This document shows, piece after piece, positions 16,725-25,304 of a DNA stretch of 64,000 nucleotides. A program made the position numbers and the translations under genes. This DNA is from Thermobispora bispora DSM 43833 (GTDB lineage Bacteria > Actinomycetota > Actinomycetes > Streptosporangiales > Streptosporangiaceae), in assembly GCF_000092645.1 (NCBI RefSeq), contig NC_014165.1, forward strand, positions 3,534,001 through 3,598,000, in the 5' to 3' direction. The notes under the pieces were generated by a model. That model was not told the DNA's origin and did no database searches. It saw only the letters and a program-made list of their open reading frames with translations. Within the stretch, counting starts at the first letter, position 1; each line of letters starts with the position of its first letter.

Positions 16725-17807
16725 GTGACCATACCCGTGCGCATCGTAGTGACCGTCCTCGCCGCGGTGGCCGTGTGCTCGGCCGCGTGCTCGTCCCAGC
16801 CGCCCAAGGAGGAGCGGCCCAAGCCGGTGAACCCGCGGGCCGCGAGCCTGCGCGAAGGGTTCGGCAGCATGGACCGGCTGGTGGAGGCGGCGAAGCGGGA
16901 GGGCACGCTCAACGTCATCGGGCTCCCCGAGCACTGGGTGGGGTACGGCGAGCTCCTCGACCGCTTCGCCAAGAAGTACGGCATCACCGTCGTGCGGCTC
17001 GAACCGGAGGCGAGCAGCGCCCGGCAGATCGAGACCGCCGCCCAGCGGAAGGGCGCCGGCAACGCCCCGGACGTGTTCGACCTCAGCCTCGAGGTGGCGG
17101 TGGCGAACGCCGGGCGCTTCGCGCCGTACAAGGTGACCACCTGGCAGGACATCCCCGACGACCTCAAGGACCCCTCGGGGCGCTGGTACGCGGCCTACGG
17201 CGGGTACATGTCGATCGCCTACGACTCCGCCCGGATGCGCCGGCCGGGCTCGTACGCGGCGCTGCTGTCGCCCGGCGTCCGGGTGGCGCTGCCCGGCGAC
17301 CCGCTCACCTCGGCGTCGGCGTTCAACGGGGTCATGGCGGCGTCCCTGCGGAACGGGGTGCCCGACCCGGCGCGCGCGGTCGACTTCTTCACCCGGCTCA
17401 AGCGGGACGGCATGCTCGGCCGGCCGGAGCAGGCCACGGCCGTGATCGACTGGGACTTCCTCAACGTCGCCCGGGCGGCGGCCCGCGGCGGCGGGTGGCG
17501 GGTGACCGTGCCGGAGAACGCGGTCCTCGCCGCCTACTACCACCAGGCGATCAACAAGGACGCCCCGCACCCGGCCGCGGCCCGGCTGTGGCAGGAGTTC
17601 CTCTTCTCCGACGAGGCGCAGAACATCTTCCTCCGGGCGCACGCCCGCCCGGCGCGGATGGAGGCCATGGAGATGCGCGGCACGCTCGACCGGGGGGCGG
17701 CCGAGCGGCTCCCCGCCGTCTCCGGCGCCCCGGTGACGCTCACCATCCCGCAGCAGGACGAGGCGAAGGCCTACCTGCAGCGGCACTGGGCGCGGGCGAT
17801 GGGGTAG
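16725..17807 (+). CDS. Orphan ABC-type substrate-binding lipoprotein
   Basis: The 360-residue protein has a signal peptide (about residues 1-21) ending in the lipobox SAAC, then SSQPPKEERP. The body resembles family 1 periplasmic binding proteins for iron or polyamines: MDRLVEAAKREGTLNVIGLP, NAPDVFDLSLEVAVANAGRF, YGGYMSIAYDS and AARLWQEFLFSDEAQNIFLR. It should be anchored outside the membrane and bind a small ligand. No permease or ATPase gene adjoins it, so it must use a transporter encoded elsewhere or act alone. GTG start at 16725. Confidence 0.85.
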   Translation: MTIPVRIVVTVLAAVAVCSAACSSQPPKEERPKPVNPRAASLREGFGSMDRLVEAAKREGTLNVIGLPEHWVGYGELLDRFAKKYGITVVRLEPEASSARQIETAAQRKGAGNAPDVFDLSLEVAVANAGRFAPYKVTTWQDIPDDLKDPSGRWYAAYGGYMSIAYDSARMRRPGSYAALLSPGVRVALPGDPLTSASAFNGVMAASLRNGVPDPARAVDFFTRLKRDGMLGRPEQATAVIDWDFLNVARAAARGGGWRVTVPENAVLAAYYHQAINKDAPHPAAARLWQEFLFSDEAQNIFLRAHARPARMEAMEMRGTLDRGAAERLPAVSGAPVTLTIPQQDEAKAYLQRHWARAMG

Positions 17808-17919
17808 CGCACGCTCGCATGTAGCGCATGCTCGTATAAATCATGAAGAAGTACGGCATAAGGCCTTAAAGTGGGACGTCGTCTTAAAGATCAGGCCTTG
17901 TGCCAGAAGGCGAGCCAGC

Positions 17920-18696
17920 GTGCGCTACGAGATCCCCGGCACCATGCGGTGGAACGCCCAGGCCTACGACAGCTCCTTCGGATACGTCTCCGCGCATGGC
18001 GCCCCGCTCCTCGACCTCCTCGACCCCAAGCCGGGTGAGCGGGTGCTCGACCTCGGCTGCGGGACCGGGGTGCTCACCGCGGAGATCGCCGCGCGCGGTG
18101 CCCATGTCCTCGGGATCGACGCCTCCCGGGCCATGATCGAAGCGGCGATGGCCAAGTACCCGGGCCTGGAGTTCACCGTCGGCGACGCCCACGACTTCAC
18201 CGTGGCCCATCCGTACGACGCGGTGTTCTCCAACGCCGCGCTCCATTGGATGAGCCGCGACCCGGACGCCGTGATCTCCTGCGTCCGGATGGCGCTGCGG
18301 CCGGGCGGCCGGTTCATCGCCGAGATGGGCGGCGCCGGGAACTGCGCCTCGCTCATCTCCGCGATGAAGACCGCCTGGCGGGAGTACGGCCTGCCCGAGC
18401 CGGAGCTGCCCTGGTACTTCCCCACCCCGGCCGAGTACGCGCTCCGGCTCGAGCGGGGAGGCTTCACGGTCCGGCTGCTCGAGTACTTCGACCGTCCCAC
18501 GCCGCTCACCGAGTGCCCCAACGGCGCAGCCGACTGGGTGCGGATGTTCGCCGGCCCGCTGCTCCAGCGGGTGCCGCCCGAGCTGGTGGACCCGCTGCTC
18601 CGGCGGGTGAACGAGCTCGCCGCTCCGGCGCTCAGGCACGAGTCCGGCTGGATGGCCGACTACGTCCGGCTCCGCTTCGCCGCCCAGCGGCGCTGA
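17920..18696 (+). CDS. Class I SAM-dependent methyltransferase
   Basis: The 258-residue protein has motif I VLDLGCGTGVLTAEIAARG (about residues 42-60), the acidic residue in VLGIDASRAMIEAA, and the motif FSNAALHWMSRDPDAVI, resembling trans-aconitate/ubiquinone-type small-molecule methyltransferases. Substrate unknown. The GTG start lies after AAGGCGAGCCAGC. It is followed by a 101-bp gap with a palindrome and then the four-gene helicase operon, so it is probably not part of that operon. Confidence 0.85.
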   Translation: MRYEIPGTMRWNAQAYDSSFGYVSAHGAPLLDLLDPKPGERVLDLGCGTGVLTAEIAARGAHVLGIDASRAMIEAAMAKYPGLEFTVGDAHDFTVAHPYDAVFSNAALHWMSRDPDAVISCVRMALRPGGRFIAEMGGAGNCASLISAMKTAWREYGLPEPELPWYFPTPAEYALRLERGGFTVRLLEYFDRPTPLTECPNGAADWVRMFAGPLLQRVPPELVDPLLRRVNELAAPALRHESGWMADYVRLRFAAQRR

Positions 18697-18757
18697 CGGT
18701 ATGGTGCGTGCCTCATCTAGTGGTCTGTGGGCACTCCTCGCACACTGACCACATTTG

Positions 18758-18774
18758 CCAGACTATGAGTCTGG
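18758..18774. promoter_or_regulatory. Perfect palindrome upstream of the helicase operon
   Basis: CCAGACT-ATG-AGTCTGG is a 7+7 perfect inverted repeat with a 3-base centre, ending 23 bp before the ATG of the first operon gene. It has no T-tract, so an operator is more likely than a terminator. The surrounding bases (GACCACATTTGCCAGACTATGAG) are unusually AT-rich for this window, as expected for a promoter. Confidence 0.55.
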
Positions 18775-18797
18775 TCTCGTGAAGTGATGGGGAACGC

Positions 18798-21311
18798 ATG
18801 AACTTCTGCCTGAGTGACCTGGTGCCACCCCTGCGCTGGAGTGACACCTCCCGCATCGAACTTCTCGTTGACCAGACCGGCCTCCCTCCCGCCTGGTGGC
18901 GCTCCCTGCCGCTGGAGCGGGTGCTCGCGGTGTTCGACGCGGACGCGCTCGCCGAGCTCCTCACCGAGCTCGCGCTGGAGCACTGGCCGGCGGCCACGAT
19001 CGGTGACGTGCTGCCCGCGCTGTACGTGCTCGATCCGGAGGAGGCCGACGACCCGCAGGTGGCGATCGCGCTCGACCGCGCCGGGTCCTGGCCGGGGCTG
19101 CTCTCGCTCACCGGCCGGGAGCTCGCCGACCAGCCGTTCATCAAGGCGCGGCCGGTCCTGAACGCGCTGTTCGCCGCGGTCTTCCACCGGTTCTCCCCCG
19201 TGGAGGGGCGGGACGAGGAGCCGCGCGACGGGCACCGCGTGCCGGCCGCCGGACCGGTGGAACGGCGGGACGAGCCCGTGGCGCGGGCCGCGGCGGCCCC
19301 CATGCCATCCGGCCCCGCAGCGGCGGCCGGCCCCATCACCCCCATCCGAGACCAGGAGCCAGCGGCCGTGCCCGCCGCCTCCCCGGAGGCCGCCGGACAC
19401 CCCCAGGCCGGTCCCGCCGTGCCCCCGCACCCCGGTGGGCCGCAGCCGCTCGCCCCGGCGGCCGGGCCGGCGCAGGCCGCACCGCAGCCGGTCGCCGCCG
19501 AACCGGCACCGGCCGCGGCCCAGCGGCCGCCCGCGGAAGCGCCGCAGGCCGCACCGCAGGCGGTTCCCGCCGAAGAGCCGCAGGCCGTACCGCAGGCGGT
19601 TCCCACCGACGGACCGCAGGCGGCACCGCACCAGGTCCCGGCCGAGGCGCCCCTGGCCGGGCCGCAGCAGGCGCCCGCCGAGCCACCGCAGGTCCCGCAG
19701 CACGTTCCGGCCGAACCGTCCTCAGCCGGGCCGCAGCACATGCCCGCGGAACCGCCTCCCGCCGCACCGCAGCAGGTCCCCGCCGGGCCGCAGGCGCCCG
19801 CCGCCCCGCCGCAGGCGGCCGGGCCATCGCCGGCCGTGCCGCAGCAGCCCGCCGCGGAGCATCCGCCCGCCCAGCCACCGGATCACGCGGGCGTGGCTCC
19901 GGCGGCCGCCGCGGGTGAGCACGCGCCCGACGCCGCGGCCGTGTCGGGCGAGGCCGGCGCACCGGCCCACGCCGAACCGGCCGTCCCCGCGCAGACCGGC
20001 CCGGACCTGCTCGCCCTGATCGACGCCGCGTTCGCCGACCTCGACGACTGCACCTGGATGGTCGCGCAGAACGTGGTCTTCACCGACGCGCCCACCGCCC
20101 CCGAGGAGCTCGCCAAGCTGCTCGCGGTCCCGCCCGACGCGATCCACACCATCGAGATCGGGCTCCGCGTCCGGCTGTCGGACTGGCTCGCGCTCCCCGA
20201 GGCCGTGCCGTACCGCGAGCACCTCAACCGGGTGGTCGAGTACCTCGGCAAGGCGGCGCCCAAGCGGCGGCTGATCGAGGCGGCCGACTGGCACAAGCGC
20301 CGGCTCCGCTCGCTCGACGTGCCCGCCTGGCACTTCGTGCTCGCCACGCTCCCGGGCTACCGGGTCCACGGCGACTGGCTGGTCTCCGGCGACCTCGCCG
20401 AGCTGCGCGAGCAGACCCTGCGCCTGATCGCCGAGGTGGGCGGGCCGGTCCCCGCCTCCCGCGCGGTCGAACTCGTCAGCACCCTCGGCATCCGCCCCGA
20501 GGTGGCCAAGGAGTGGCTCGACACCGTACCCCAGCTCAGGGTCCAGCGCCCGGCCGGGCAGCCCGCCCCGAACGCGCAGCCGGTCCCGGAGGGCGCTCCG
20601 GCGGCCGGGAACGGGGCGACGCCGCCCGGGAACGGTGTCCCGGCCCCCGGGGCTCCGGTGCCGGGGGACGCTCCTCCGGCTCCTGGGAACGCTCCGCCGG
20701 TGGCAGGCGAGGGCGCGCCTCCGGAGCCCGTGCCCGAGGCCGGGGAGGGGGCCGTGCCGGGCCCTGAGGCCGCCGACGCACCGGAGCGCGGCCGGGGCCC
20801 GCTCAAGGACGTGGCGCTCACCCGGCGGTGCTTCCGGGACCCGGACGGGCACTGGTGGCTCCGGGTCGACGTCACCGCCGAGCACCTCCAGGGCGAGGAG
20901 GTCGCGCTCCCCACCGGGTTCGCCGCCTACCTCGGCCTCTCCCCGGGCGAGAGCCGTACCGTGCGGAGCGCGTTCGGCGACCTCACCCTCTCCTGGCAGA
21001 ACGGCCCGACCCTCGGCTCGCTCGAGCGCATCCTCGCCGAGGAGTCCGCCGAGGTCGGCGGGCACCTCTTCCTCACCGTCTCCGGCGAGGGCATGCTCCG
21101 GGTCCGGTACCTCGCCCCGGCCGCCAACGGCGAGCCGACCGCCCGCGCGCTCCGGCTCGCCGGGTACACCGCCCCCGGCAGCACCGAGGAGCAGGCGATG
21201 CGGGTGATCGCGACCAGGATCGGGCTCACCGGCGGCCCGGTCGGCCGGGACGAGGTGCTCGCCCGGCTGCGTGAGCGCGGAGACCGCGACCTGCTCTCCC
21301 TGCTGGGCTAA
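18798..21311 (+). CDS. Multidomain protein A of the helicase operon, with two disordered linkers
   Basis: An 837-residue protein with an N-terminal module (residues 1 to about 130, with LVPPLRWSDTSRIE, LPPAWWRSLPLERV), a Pro/Ala/Gln-rich linker (about 135-398) of AAPQAVPAE-type repeats, a middle module (about 398-590, ending RPEVAKEWLDTVPQLRV), a Pro/Gly-rich linker (about 590-665), and a C-terminal module (VALTRRCFRDPDGHWWLRVD through LRERGDRDLLSLLG). The N, middle and C modules are clearly paralogous to the protein at 23428-25293. The helix-turn-helix of the paralog is degenerate here (APEELAKLLAVPPDAIHTIE), and the HARE-type domain is absent. I do not recognise a published name. It begins the operon; the helicase start follows 3 bp after its stop. 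Confidence 0.8.
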   Translation: MNFCLSDLVPPLRWSDTSRIELLVDQTGLPPAWWRSLPLERVLAVFDADALAELLTELALEHWPAATIGDVLPALYVLDPEEADDPQVAIALDRAGSWPGLLSLTGRELADQPFIKARPVLNALFAAVFHRFSPVEGRDEEPRDGHRVPAAGPVERRDEPVARAAAAPMPSGPAAAAGPITPIRDQEPAAVPAASPEAAGHPQAGPAVPPHPGGPQPLAPAAGPAQAAPQPVAAEPAPAAAQRPPAEAPQAAPQAVPAEEPQAVPQAVPTDGPQAAPHQVPAEAPLAGPQQAPAEPPQVPQHVPAEPSSAGPQHMPAEPPPAAPQQVPAGPQAPAAPPQAAGPSPAVPQQPAAEHPPAQPPDHAGVAPAAAAGEHAPDAAAVSGEAGAPAHAEPAVPAQTGPDLLALIDAAFADLDDCTWMVAQNVVFTDAPTAPEELAKLLAVPPDAIHTIEIGLRVRLSDWLALPEAVPYREHLNRVVEYLGKAAPKRRLIEAADWHKRRLRSLDVPAWHFVLATLPGYRVHGDWLVSGDLAELREQTLRLIAEVGGPVPASRAVELVSTLGIRPEVAKEWLDTVPQLRVQRPAGQPAPNAQPVPEGAPAAGNGATPPGNGVPAPGAPVPGDAPPAPGNAPPVAGEGAPPEPVPEAGEGAVPGPEAADAPERGRGPLKDVALTRRCFRDPDGHWWLRVDVTAEHLQGEEVALPTGFAAYLGLSPGESRTVRSAFGDLTLSWQNGPTLGSLERILAEESAEVGGHLFLTVSGEGMLRVRYLAPAANGEPTARALRLAGYTAPGSTEEQAMRVIATRIGLTGGPVGRDEVLARLRERGDRDLLSLLG

Positions 21312-21314
21312 CTC

Positions 21315-23378
21315 GTGCCTCGGCTCGCGATCTCCCCGCGGTTCGCCGAAGGGTTCCATGCCCTGCCCGAGCGGATCTGCCAGGAGGCGCTCGTCGCACT
21401 GCGGCGGTTCCTCTGCAACGCCCCCACCGCGCCGTACCCGGAGAAGGTGCGGGGCGGCCGGGACGCGAAGGTCGCCACGCTGCGGCTCGCCGAGGACCAC
21501 CGCGCCGTGGCGGTACGGCAGGGCGACCTCCACTGGCTCGTCTCCGTCGGCACGGACGCCGAGGCGTGGTCCTTCGCCCGGCGGCACCGGTTCCGGGTGA
21601 ACCCCGCGATCGGGGTCGTGGAGACGTGGGACGCCGAGGGCCTGGAACGGATCGAGCCCGCCCTGCGCCGGGCGGCCGAGGCCTCGGACGAGCGGCTGTT
21701 CGCCGGCTTCTGCGACACGGACCTGCTCGCCATCGGCATCGATCACCGGCTGCTCCCGCTGCTGCGGCTGATGACCGCCCAGTACCACCTCACCGCCATC
21801 GAGCCGCTGCTGCCAGTGAGCCAGTACGCGCCGCTCGCCGTGCTCGCCGAGGGCGGGTCGCTCGCCGCGGCCTGGCGGGCGCTCGACTGCTGCCGGACGC
21901 CGGTGACCGGGGAGATCGACCCCGACGACCTCGCCGCGGCCCTGCGGCGCACCCCCGGGGAGGCGGCGTTCGCCGCCGACCCCCGCGACCTGGAGCGGAT
22001 CCTCACCCTCCCGCTCTGGGCCACGTTCCTCCACCCGCAGCAGTACACGTACGCCACGTGGCCCCGGTATGACACCCCGGTGCTCGTCACCGGCGGCGCG
22101 GGCAGCGGGAAGAGCGTCACCGCGCTCCACCGGGCGGCCGTCCTCGCCCGCGCCGGCGCCGGCCCGGTGCTCCTCGTCACGTTCTCCCAAGGGCTCGCCG
22201 CGGAGATGTCCCGGCGGCTCGACATGATCCTCGGCGGCGACGACGCGGCGCGGAGCCGGGTCGAGGTGATGAACGTCGACCGGCTCGCCCACCGCATCGT
22301 GGCCGAGGCCGAGGGCCGGCCGCCCAAGGTGGTCGGCGCCGCCGACTACGCGGGCCTGTGGCAGGAGGCCCGGGCGGGCGACCGGTTCGGCGCCGCCTTC
22401 CTGGTGCGCGAGTGGGAGCAGGTCATCCTCGCCCAGGACCTGCGCACGCTCGAGGAGTACCAGGCGGCGCCCCGGCCGGGGCGGAGCGTGCCGCTCGACG
22501 CGGACGACCGGGAGCTGGTGTGGAACGCGATCCAGCACGTGGCCGGCCGCCTCCGCGACTCCGGCCGGCGGACCCTGCTCCAGCTCGCCTCCGACGCGGC
22601 GAACCTGCTCGGCCGCGCGGTCGGCGACCTGCTCGGCGAGGAGCAGCCGGAGCGCCGGCCGTACCGGCACATCGTGGTCGACGAGGCGCAGGACCTCCAC
22701 CCGGCGCAGTGGCGGCTGCTGCGGGCGGCCGTCCCGGAGGCGCCGAACGACCTGTTCATCGTCGGCGATCCGCACCAGCGGATGTTCGACACCCGGATCG
22801 CCCTCACCGACATCGGCATCCCGGTGCGGAGGTTCCGGCTCAAGCTCTCCTACCGGCTCTCGCACGAGGTCCTCTCCTGGAGCGCGCGGCTCCGCGGCGG
22901 CCTCGCCGACGGTCTCGTCCCCAGCCACGCCGACCTGGGCGGCTTCCGCGCGCTGCGACACGGCCCGCGCCCGATCGTGCGCGGGTACGTCTCCCCCGAG
23001 GCGGAGATCGCCGGGCTCGTCTCCCTGGTCGCCGAGTGGATCGACGAGGGCGTGCCCGAGGACGAGATCGCCGTCACCGCGCGCACCCCGCAGCTCGTCG
23101 CCACCGCGCGTTCGGCCCTCCGCGAAGCGGGCATCACCGTAAGAGTGATGGTGCTCCACGGCATGAAGGGGCTGGAGTTCCGCCGGGTCGCCGTGATCGG
23201 CGTGGCGGATGGGGTCATCCCTGCGCCGGACGCGCTGACCCCGGCCGAGGAGGATCCGGTGGCGAGGGCACACGACATGCAACGCGAACGCGGACTGCTC
23301 TACGTGGCATGTACCAGGGCGAGCGAGATGCTCTATGTGTCCTACTCGGGCGTGCCCAGTCCCTTCCTGCCCCTATGA
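21315..23378 (+). CDS. UvrD/Rep-type helicase with RelE-like N-terminal domain
   Basis: The 687-residue protein begins with about 100 residues resembling the RelE/ParE fold: FAEGFHALPERICQEALVAL, then LHWLVSVGTDAEAWSFARRH and FRVNPAIGVVE, as seen in some helicases with a fused toxin-like domain. The helicase core has the P-loop VTGGAGSGKSVTALHRA (about residue 260), HIVVDEAQDLHPAQWRLLRA (Walker B, about 455), YRLSHEVLSW, and HGMKGLEFRRVAVIG (about 615) followed by RERGLLYVACTRASEMLYVS (motif VI). The enzyme should move on or unwind nucleic acid with ATP. The GTG start lies 3 bp after protein A, indicating coupled translation. Confidence 0.88.
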   Translation: MPRLAISPRFAEGFHALPERICQEALVALRRFLCNAPTAPYPEKVRGGRDAKVATLRLAEDHRAVAVRQGDLHWLVSVGTDAEAWSFARRHRFRVNPAIGVVETWDAEGLERIEPALRRAAEASDERLFAGFCDTDLLAIGIDHRLLPLLRLMTAQYHLTAIEPLLPVSQYAPLAVLAEGGSLAAAWRALDCCRTPVTGEIDPDDLAAALRRTPGEAAFAADPRDLERILTLPLWATFLHPQQYTYATWPRYDTPVLVTGGAGSGKSVTALHRAAVLARAGAGPVLLVTFSQGLAAEMSRRLDMILGGDDAARSRVEVMNVDRLAHRIVAEAEGRPPKVVGAADYAGLWQEARAGDRFGAAFLVREWEQVILAQDLRTLEEYQAAPRPGRSVPLDADDRELVWNAIQHVAGRLRDSGRRTLLQLASDAANLLGRAVGDLLGEEQPERRPYRHIVVDEAQDLHPAQWRLLRAAVPEAPNDLFIVGDPHQRMFDTRIALTDIGIPVRRFRLKLSYRLSHEVLSWSARLRGGLADGLVPSHADLGGFRALRHGPRPIVRGYVSPEAEIAGLVSLVAEWIDEGVPEDEIAVTARTPQLVATARSALREAGITVRVMVLHGMKGLEFRRVAVIGVADGVIPAPDALTPAEEDPVARAHDMQRERGLLYVACTRASEMLYVSYSGVPSPFLPL

Positions 23379-23427
23379 TCGCCTAGGCTGAACAGCGGAT
23401 GCACAAGCCCCTTGCGGTTGGACCCGG

Positions 23428-25293
23428 ATGAACCTGAGCCTTTGCGACATCGTGCCTCCCCTGCGCTGGACCGCCCCCAGCCAGGTCGAGCCGATCGCGA
23501 GCGACCCTGGGCTCCCCGACGCATGGTGGCAGGCGCTCCCGATCGACCGGGCGTGTGCGGCGGTCGGAACCGCGCAGGTGGCCTCCCGGCTCGCGGACCT
23601 CACCGCCGCCTGCTGGTCGCACCTGATCCTCGGCGACATCCTCCCCCTGCTCAGGTTCACCCATCCCCGGGAGAGCCTGCAGACACCCGGTCAGCGGGAG
23701 CGGGTCCACGCCATCTTCACCGAGGTGCTCGAGCGGCTGCTCGCCACGGAACACCAGCCCGAGCAGGCCCCCGCCGCGGCGGTGCCGCCCGCCGTGCCGG
23801 AACGCCCCCTCCCCGAGATCATTGATGAGATCTTCGCCGAGCTGGACGACCGGCAGCGGGCCATCGCGCGGGACCGGCTCTACGCGGACCCGTCCCAGCC
23901 CGGGGAGGCCGGCCAGCGGGCCACCCTCGACGAGCTCGCCCAGCGGTTCTCCGTCACCAGGGAGCGGATCCGGCAGATCGAGCGCGATCTGCGCGAGCAC
24001 GTCGAGCAGTGGCTCACCACTCCCCAGGCCGCCCCGCTCACCGCGCACCTGTCCTGGCTGCGCTCCCGGCTCGGCTCGGCCGCGCCGATCGACGACCTCG
24101 CCGCCGCAGTGCCGTGGCACCGCACCGAGCTCACCACGCTCGGCATCCCGGCCTGGCGGTTCGTGCGCAGCCTGCTCACCGGGTACGAGCAGGTGGACGG
24201 CTGGCTGGTGGCGGGCGGCGCCGAGGAGCTGCGGGAGAAGACCCGGCAGCTCTTCGCCGACGGCCCCAAGCCGCTGGAGGAGGCCGTCTCCATGGTCGCC
24301 CAGCTCGGCATCCGCGAGGACGTGGCCGAGCGCTGGCTCGGCTCCATCCCCCAGCTCCGGGTGCTCGGCGGGCACGTCGTCCCCTGGCCGCGCAACCTCG
24401 CCGACAAGGTGGAGGCGGTGCTCTCCGTGGCCGGCGCCCCGCTCAGCCCGGAGGAGATCCAGGAGCGGATCGGCGAGGACCACAGCGCGGCCGGCATCCG
24501 CACCCAGCTCACCTCCGACCAGCGGTTCATCCGCCTCGACCGCAACAAGTACGGCCTGCGCCGCTGGGGCGGGGAGGAGTACCTCGGCATCCGGGAGATG
24601 ATCGTCCGGGAGATCGAGCGGGCCGGCGGGGAGGCGCCGGTGAACGCGATCGTGGACCGCATCACCTCCCGCTACGACGTGAGCGAGAGCTCCGTCCGCG
24701 CCTACGCCGGCGGCCCCGGGTTCGAGCGCACCCAGCGCGGCTGGATCCGGGTCGCCCAGCAGGAGCCGGCCGAGCCGTACCACCCGCGCCGGGACGTCTC
24801 GCTGACCCGCCGGTGCTTCCGCAGCCGGGACGGCCGGTGGTGGCACCGGATCGACGTCAACGCCGAGCACCTGCGCGGGTCGGGGTCCCCGCTCCCCACC
24901 GGCTTCGCCGCGTACCTGGGGATGTCCCCCGGCGGGCAGCTCACCGCGGCGGCCGCCTGGGGCGGGGTCGTGATCAGCTGGCACAACCAGCCCACGATCG
25001 GATCGATCCGGCCGCTGCTCGCCGAATGCCGGGCCAAGGAGGGCGACCACGTCTTCCTCACCGTGAGCGACGGCAAGCTCCTCACCCGGTTCCTGCCGGC
25101 CGCCGCGCCGACGCTCCCCCCGCTCAACCAGGCGCTCCACCTCATCGGGTACACGGCACCGGTCGCCTCCGAGGCGGACGGGCTCCGGCTGATCGGCGCC
25201 CGGATCGGGCTCCCCGAGGGCGCCACCCGGGAGCAGATCCTCGAACGGCTCCGCGAACGCGGCGACCGCGACATCCTCCAGCACTTCACATAG
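23428..25293 (+). CDS. Multidomain protein B: sigma-70 region-4-like HTH and HARE-HTH-like domain
   Basis: This 621-residue protein has the N-terminal module shared with protein A (IVPPLRWTAPSQVE, LPDAWWQALPIDRA), a sigma region 4-like helix-turn-helix (LDELAQRFSVTRERIRQIER, about residues 168-190), a middle module (PWHRTELTTLGIPAWRFVRS), then a HARE-HTH-like winged helix (about 323-387: KVEAVLSVAGAPLSPEEIQE, TSDQRFIRLDRNKYGLRRW), a second winged-helix-like stretch (about 390-440), and the C-terminal module (SLTRRCFRSRDGRWWHRID, LPTGFAAYLGMSPG, LRERGDRDILQHF). It probably binds DNA. It lacks sigma region 2, so it is not a working sigma factor by itself. It starts 49 bp after the helicase stop. 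Confidence 0.83.
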   Translation: MNLSLCDIVPPLRWTAPSQVEPIASDPGLPDAWWQALPIDRACAAVGTAQVASRLADLTAACWSHLILGDILPLLRFTHPRESLQTPGQRERVHAIFTEVLERLLATEHQPEQAPAAAVPPAVPERPLPEIIDEIFAELDDRQRAIARDRLYADPSQPGEAGQRATLDELAQRFSVTRERIRQIERDLREHVEQWLTTPQAAPLTAHLSWLRSRLGSAAPIDDLAAAVPWHRTELTTLGIPAWRFVRSLLTGYEQVDGWLVAGGAEELREKTRQLFADGPKPLEEAVSMVAQLGIREDVAERWLGSIPQLRVLGGHVVPWPRNLADKVEAVLSVAGAPLSPEEIQERIGEDHSAAGIRTQLTSDQRFIRLDRNKYGLRRWGGEEYLGIREMIVREIERAGGEAPVNAIVDRITSRYDVSESSVRAYAGGPGFERTQRGWIRVAQQEPAEPYHPRRDVSLTRRCFRSRDGRWWHRIDVNAEHLRGSGSPLPTGFAAYLGMSPGGQLTAAAAWGGVVISWHNQPTIGSIRPLLAECRAKEGDHVFLTVSDGKLLTRFLPAAAPTLPPLNQALHLIGYTAPVASEADGLRLIGARIGLPEGATREQILERLRERGDRDILQHFT

Positions 25294-25304
25294 GGGTTCG
25301 GGCC

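Noticed and set aside
19722-23282. A very long open frame on the minus strand, opposite proteins A and the helicase
   Set aside because: It is a composition artefact of GC-rich codons: the plus-strand frames have clear domains, while this product is a His/Arg/Pro-rich sequence without domains.
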